The translations under genes and the position numbers were made by a program. A stretch of 64,000 nt of DNA, from assembly GCF_030066895.1 (NCBI RefSeq), contig NZ_JASJAV010000012.1:1-64000 (forward strand), read 5' to 3'. The notes beneath the pieces were generated by a model. That model had not been told where the DNA came from. It saw only the letters and a program-made list of their open reading frames with translations, and did no database searches. The stretch comes from Breoghania sp. (lineage in GTDB: Bacteria > Pseudomonadota > Alphaproteobacteria > Rhizobiales > Stappiaceae). Below, piece after piece: positions 63,712 through 64,000 of this stretch. Numbering within the stretch: the first letter of the stretch is position 1; each line of letters begins with the position of its first letter.

Positions 63712-63734
63712 CCTCTGATGACAGGATCGTGCCA

Positions 63735-64000
63735 ATGACCTTTCTCATCGAGTTTGCCAGTGATTCGGCTCTTGGATGTCCGTGTTGCGATCCTTTCGCC
63801 TCGGCGCCGCAGGGATATGTCACGCGGGATAAGGAGGCGGTCGCGATCTATTTCGGAGACTGGACGCGCACGCCGGTGCCGTCTGCCGATCTGGTCGTCT
63901 CGATGGGGCAGTGGGATGCATTGTCGGGACCGAAGGACCGCCGCACCATCACCTTCCGTCTGACGTGGGGGGCGGACGGGCCGCAGGTCGATCTTGTCGA
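63735..64000 (+). CDS. Hypothetical protein downstream of ureC, cut by the window end
   Basis: An ATG 21 bp after the ureC stop opens a frame that runs off the window: MTFLIEFASDSALGCPCCDP, FASAPQGYVTRDKEAVAIYF, GDWTRTPVPSADLVVSMGQW, DALSGPKDRRTITFRLTWGA. A CxCC-like cluster (GCPCCDP) near residue 14-18 could bind metal. I do not recognise a family. Position between ureC and the expected ureE/F/G suggests a urease-linked role, which is inference only. No damage in the visible 88 codons. Confidence 0.5.
   Translation, partial: MTFLIEFASDSALGCPCCDPFASAPQGYVTRDKEAVAIYFGDWTRTPVPSADLVVSMGQWDALSGPKDRRTITFRLTWGADGPQVDLV

Overview
The window is high-GC DNA from an alphaproteobacterium, most likely of the Hyphomicrobiales (Rhizobiales) and perhaps near Stappia or Pannonibacter. 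The signs are a ccmABCDG block beside acnA, ispG with a pyridoxal kinase, a Fur-type Mn-uptake box before a sitABCD-like transporter, an UbiH of the VAGG(G)YVGL type, a DUF1223 gene, a twin-TM HIG1 gene, and a crotonyl-CoA carboxylase/reductase remnant beside an ATP:cobalamin adenosyltransferase. The species is inferred only.

Layout. 1-5 kb: DUF3237, DUF2892, feruloyl-CoA synthase and thiolase. 5-10 kb: yhhQ, rpmB, DUF3108, accA and an L,D-transpeptidase-like lipoprotein. 10.6-14.1 kb: Mn/Fe/Zn ABC transporter behind a palindromic box. 14-19 kb: SLC13 permease, DUF429, pyridoxal kinase, ispG. 19-23 kb: zur, bdhA, YkuD protein, an unknown secreted protein and a cNMP-binding protein. 23-29 kb: a five-gene dipeptide ABC transporter. 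29-35 kb: small conserved genes, an FAD oxidoreductase, a PAP2 phosphatase, an HCCA isomerase and DUF1223. 35-38 kb: cytochrome c maturation. 38-44 kb: chemoreceptor and aconitase. 43.8-44.6 kb: an AT-rich island with a broken HEPN-like gene. 45-50.5 kb: thioesterase, MscS-type channel, CAP protein and acyl-CoA ligase. 50.8-56.7 kb: HIG1, SDR, ubiH, tesB, xth, the ccr remnant and the adenosyltransferase. 56.9-59.6 kb: COG0523 GTPase and D,D-carboxypeptidase. 59.9-64 kb: urease genes.

The main signal is decay. By my reading about 70-80 lesions (frameshifts, premature stops, small deletions, one 5' truncation) disrupt more than half of the genes. They fall in catabolism, uptake, chemotaxis, urease and envelope accessory genes. 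Core genes (rpmB, accA, ispG, acnA, ccmABCDG, xth, adenosyltransferase) are intact with conserved motifs preserved. Most premature stops sit where the family has Trp, Arg or Gln. Many damaged motifs show Gly to Asp, His to Tyr, Arg to Cys or Met to Ile, which are all G:C to A:T transitions, in genes of both orientations. Early reductive evolution or a mutator/mutagenised history fits better than random base-calling error. Sequence or assembly error still has to be excluded, because the window starts with a 35-base C run and some frameshifts lie in homopolymers. The genes called pseudogene here are recognisable but do not have one open frame.

Three families of dispersed palindromic repeats occupy many intergenic gaps.
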